Positions 63,736 to 64,000 of a stretch of DNA of 64,000 bases are shown here, piece by piece (the stretch's first letter is position 1; every line of letters begins with the position of its first letter). The translations under genes were made by a program, and so were the position numbers. The notes beneath the pieces are model-generated. The model saw nothing but the letters and a program-made list of their open reading frames with translations, was not told the DNA's origin and searched no databases. The stretch covers positions 6,855,142 to 6,919,141 of the forward strand of contig NC_135565.1 of assembly GCF_964340395.1 (NCBI RefSeq). The letters run 5' to 3'. The DNA is from Glandiceps talaboti (lineage: Eukaryota; Hemichordata; Enteropneusta; Spengelidae).

Positions 63736-64000
63736 ATGGAAATAAACGAAGGAAATGGTGATGTTGTGAAACCACTCATGCCGAGAGTATCCAACGGCGT
63801 AGGTAAACCAACCACAGATACCAAACCAGAATATCATACCGATGATGACGTCATGGACATTCAGTGTGGAATCGGCAATTGTCGGCCACAATGGACTCAA
63901 TCATTCGCCAACATGAAAATGATGTTTGCTCTCCTGGCTCTGACGGTGTTGATGTTTGCCTTGGGAATGAGTGTTTCTATCGTCAGCATCACAAGTATTC
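63736..64000 (+). CDS. Second OATP/SLCO transporter, first coding exon only (cut by window end)
   Basis: The open frame starts MEINEGNGDVVKPLMPRVSN and reaches the window edge after 88 codons. The segment CGIGNCRPQWTQSFANMKMM, then a hydrophobic stretch, then FALGMSVSIVSITSI aligns with CGIGKFHPRCVQCFATIKIV and FSMDLSVSMITVTNL of the OATP at 51474. It covers the cytosolic N terminus and TM1. A splice acceptor (gtag) ends at 63732, three bases before the ATG, so translation probably starts in this exon with a leader exon upstream. The N-terminal tail differs strongly from its neighbour. It is a tandem paralog on the same strand about 5.4 kb downstream. Completeness cannot be judged here. Confidence 0.85.
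   Translation, partial: MEINEGNGDVVKPLMPRVSNGVGKPTTDTKPEYHTDDDVMDIQCGIGNCRPQWTQSFANMKMMFALLALTVLMFALGMSVSIVSITSI

Noticed and set aside
63622-63900. 92-codon minus-strand frame
   Set aside because: It is antisense to the first coding exon of the second OATP, whose plus-strand frame has clear homology to the upstream paralog.

Overview
This window is animal nuclear DNA. Its genes are split into exons with GT-AG introns, it has no bacterial-type operons, it is AT-rich and it is packed with microsatellites, palindromic elements, a tRNA-derived SINE and fragments of non-LTR retrotransposons. The families present (tetraspanin, flavin monooxygenase, Kazal-containing OATP) and the small introns suggest an invertebrate, plausibly a marine deuterostome or lophotrochozoan. 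I cannot name the species from sequence alone. Every gene I can support is on the + strand.

Layout. Positions 1-2569 hold no gene I recognise. A seven-exon tetraspanin gene spans 2570-9442. From about 11.4 to 47.1 kb lies a tandem cluster of flavin-containing monooxygenase (FMO) genes: three complete seven-exon copies with matching exon phases (A 13691-21812, B 23999-31851, C 36836-44139) plus debris. The debris is an extra intact first exon upstream of A (11507), an extra first exon upstream of C broken by a stop codon (35031), exon 7 relics inside intron 1 of A and B, and a scrap of intron 1 near 47.1 kb. An eight-exon OATP/SLCO organic anion transporter occupies 51474-58287. The first coding exon of a second OATP begins at 63736 and runs off the window.

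How the parts relate. The FMO copies are duplicates whose introns and flanks are still alignable. A and B share a LINE tail downstream that C lacks, and A and B are closest in their 3' halves. B and C share the same TATA-box promoter and the same start of intron 1. The cluster therefore looks like a mosaic of unequal exchanges. In A a roughly 1-kb element with terminal inverted repeats and TA flanks sits between the old TATA module and the proximal first exon. All three FMO proteins are full length but carry replacements at the conserved active-site Asn position and in the NADPH-binding glycine motif. FMOs and OATPs are both often linked to xenobiotic or metabolite handling, but nothing here shows that they work together.

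Most long uninterrupted reading frames in this window lie in simple repeats such as (ATGT)n and (CCA)n and are not genes.
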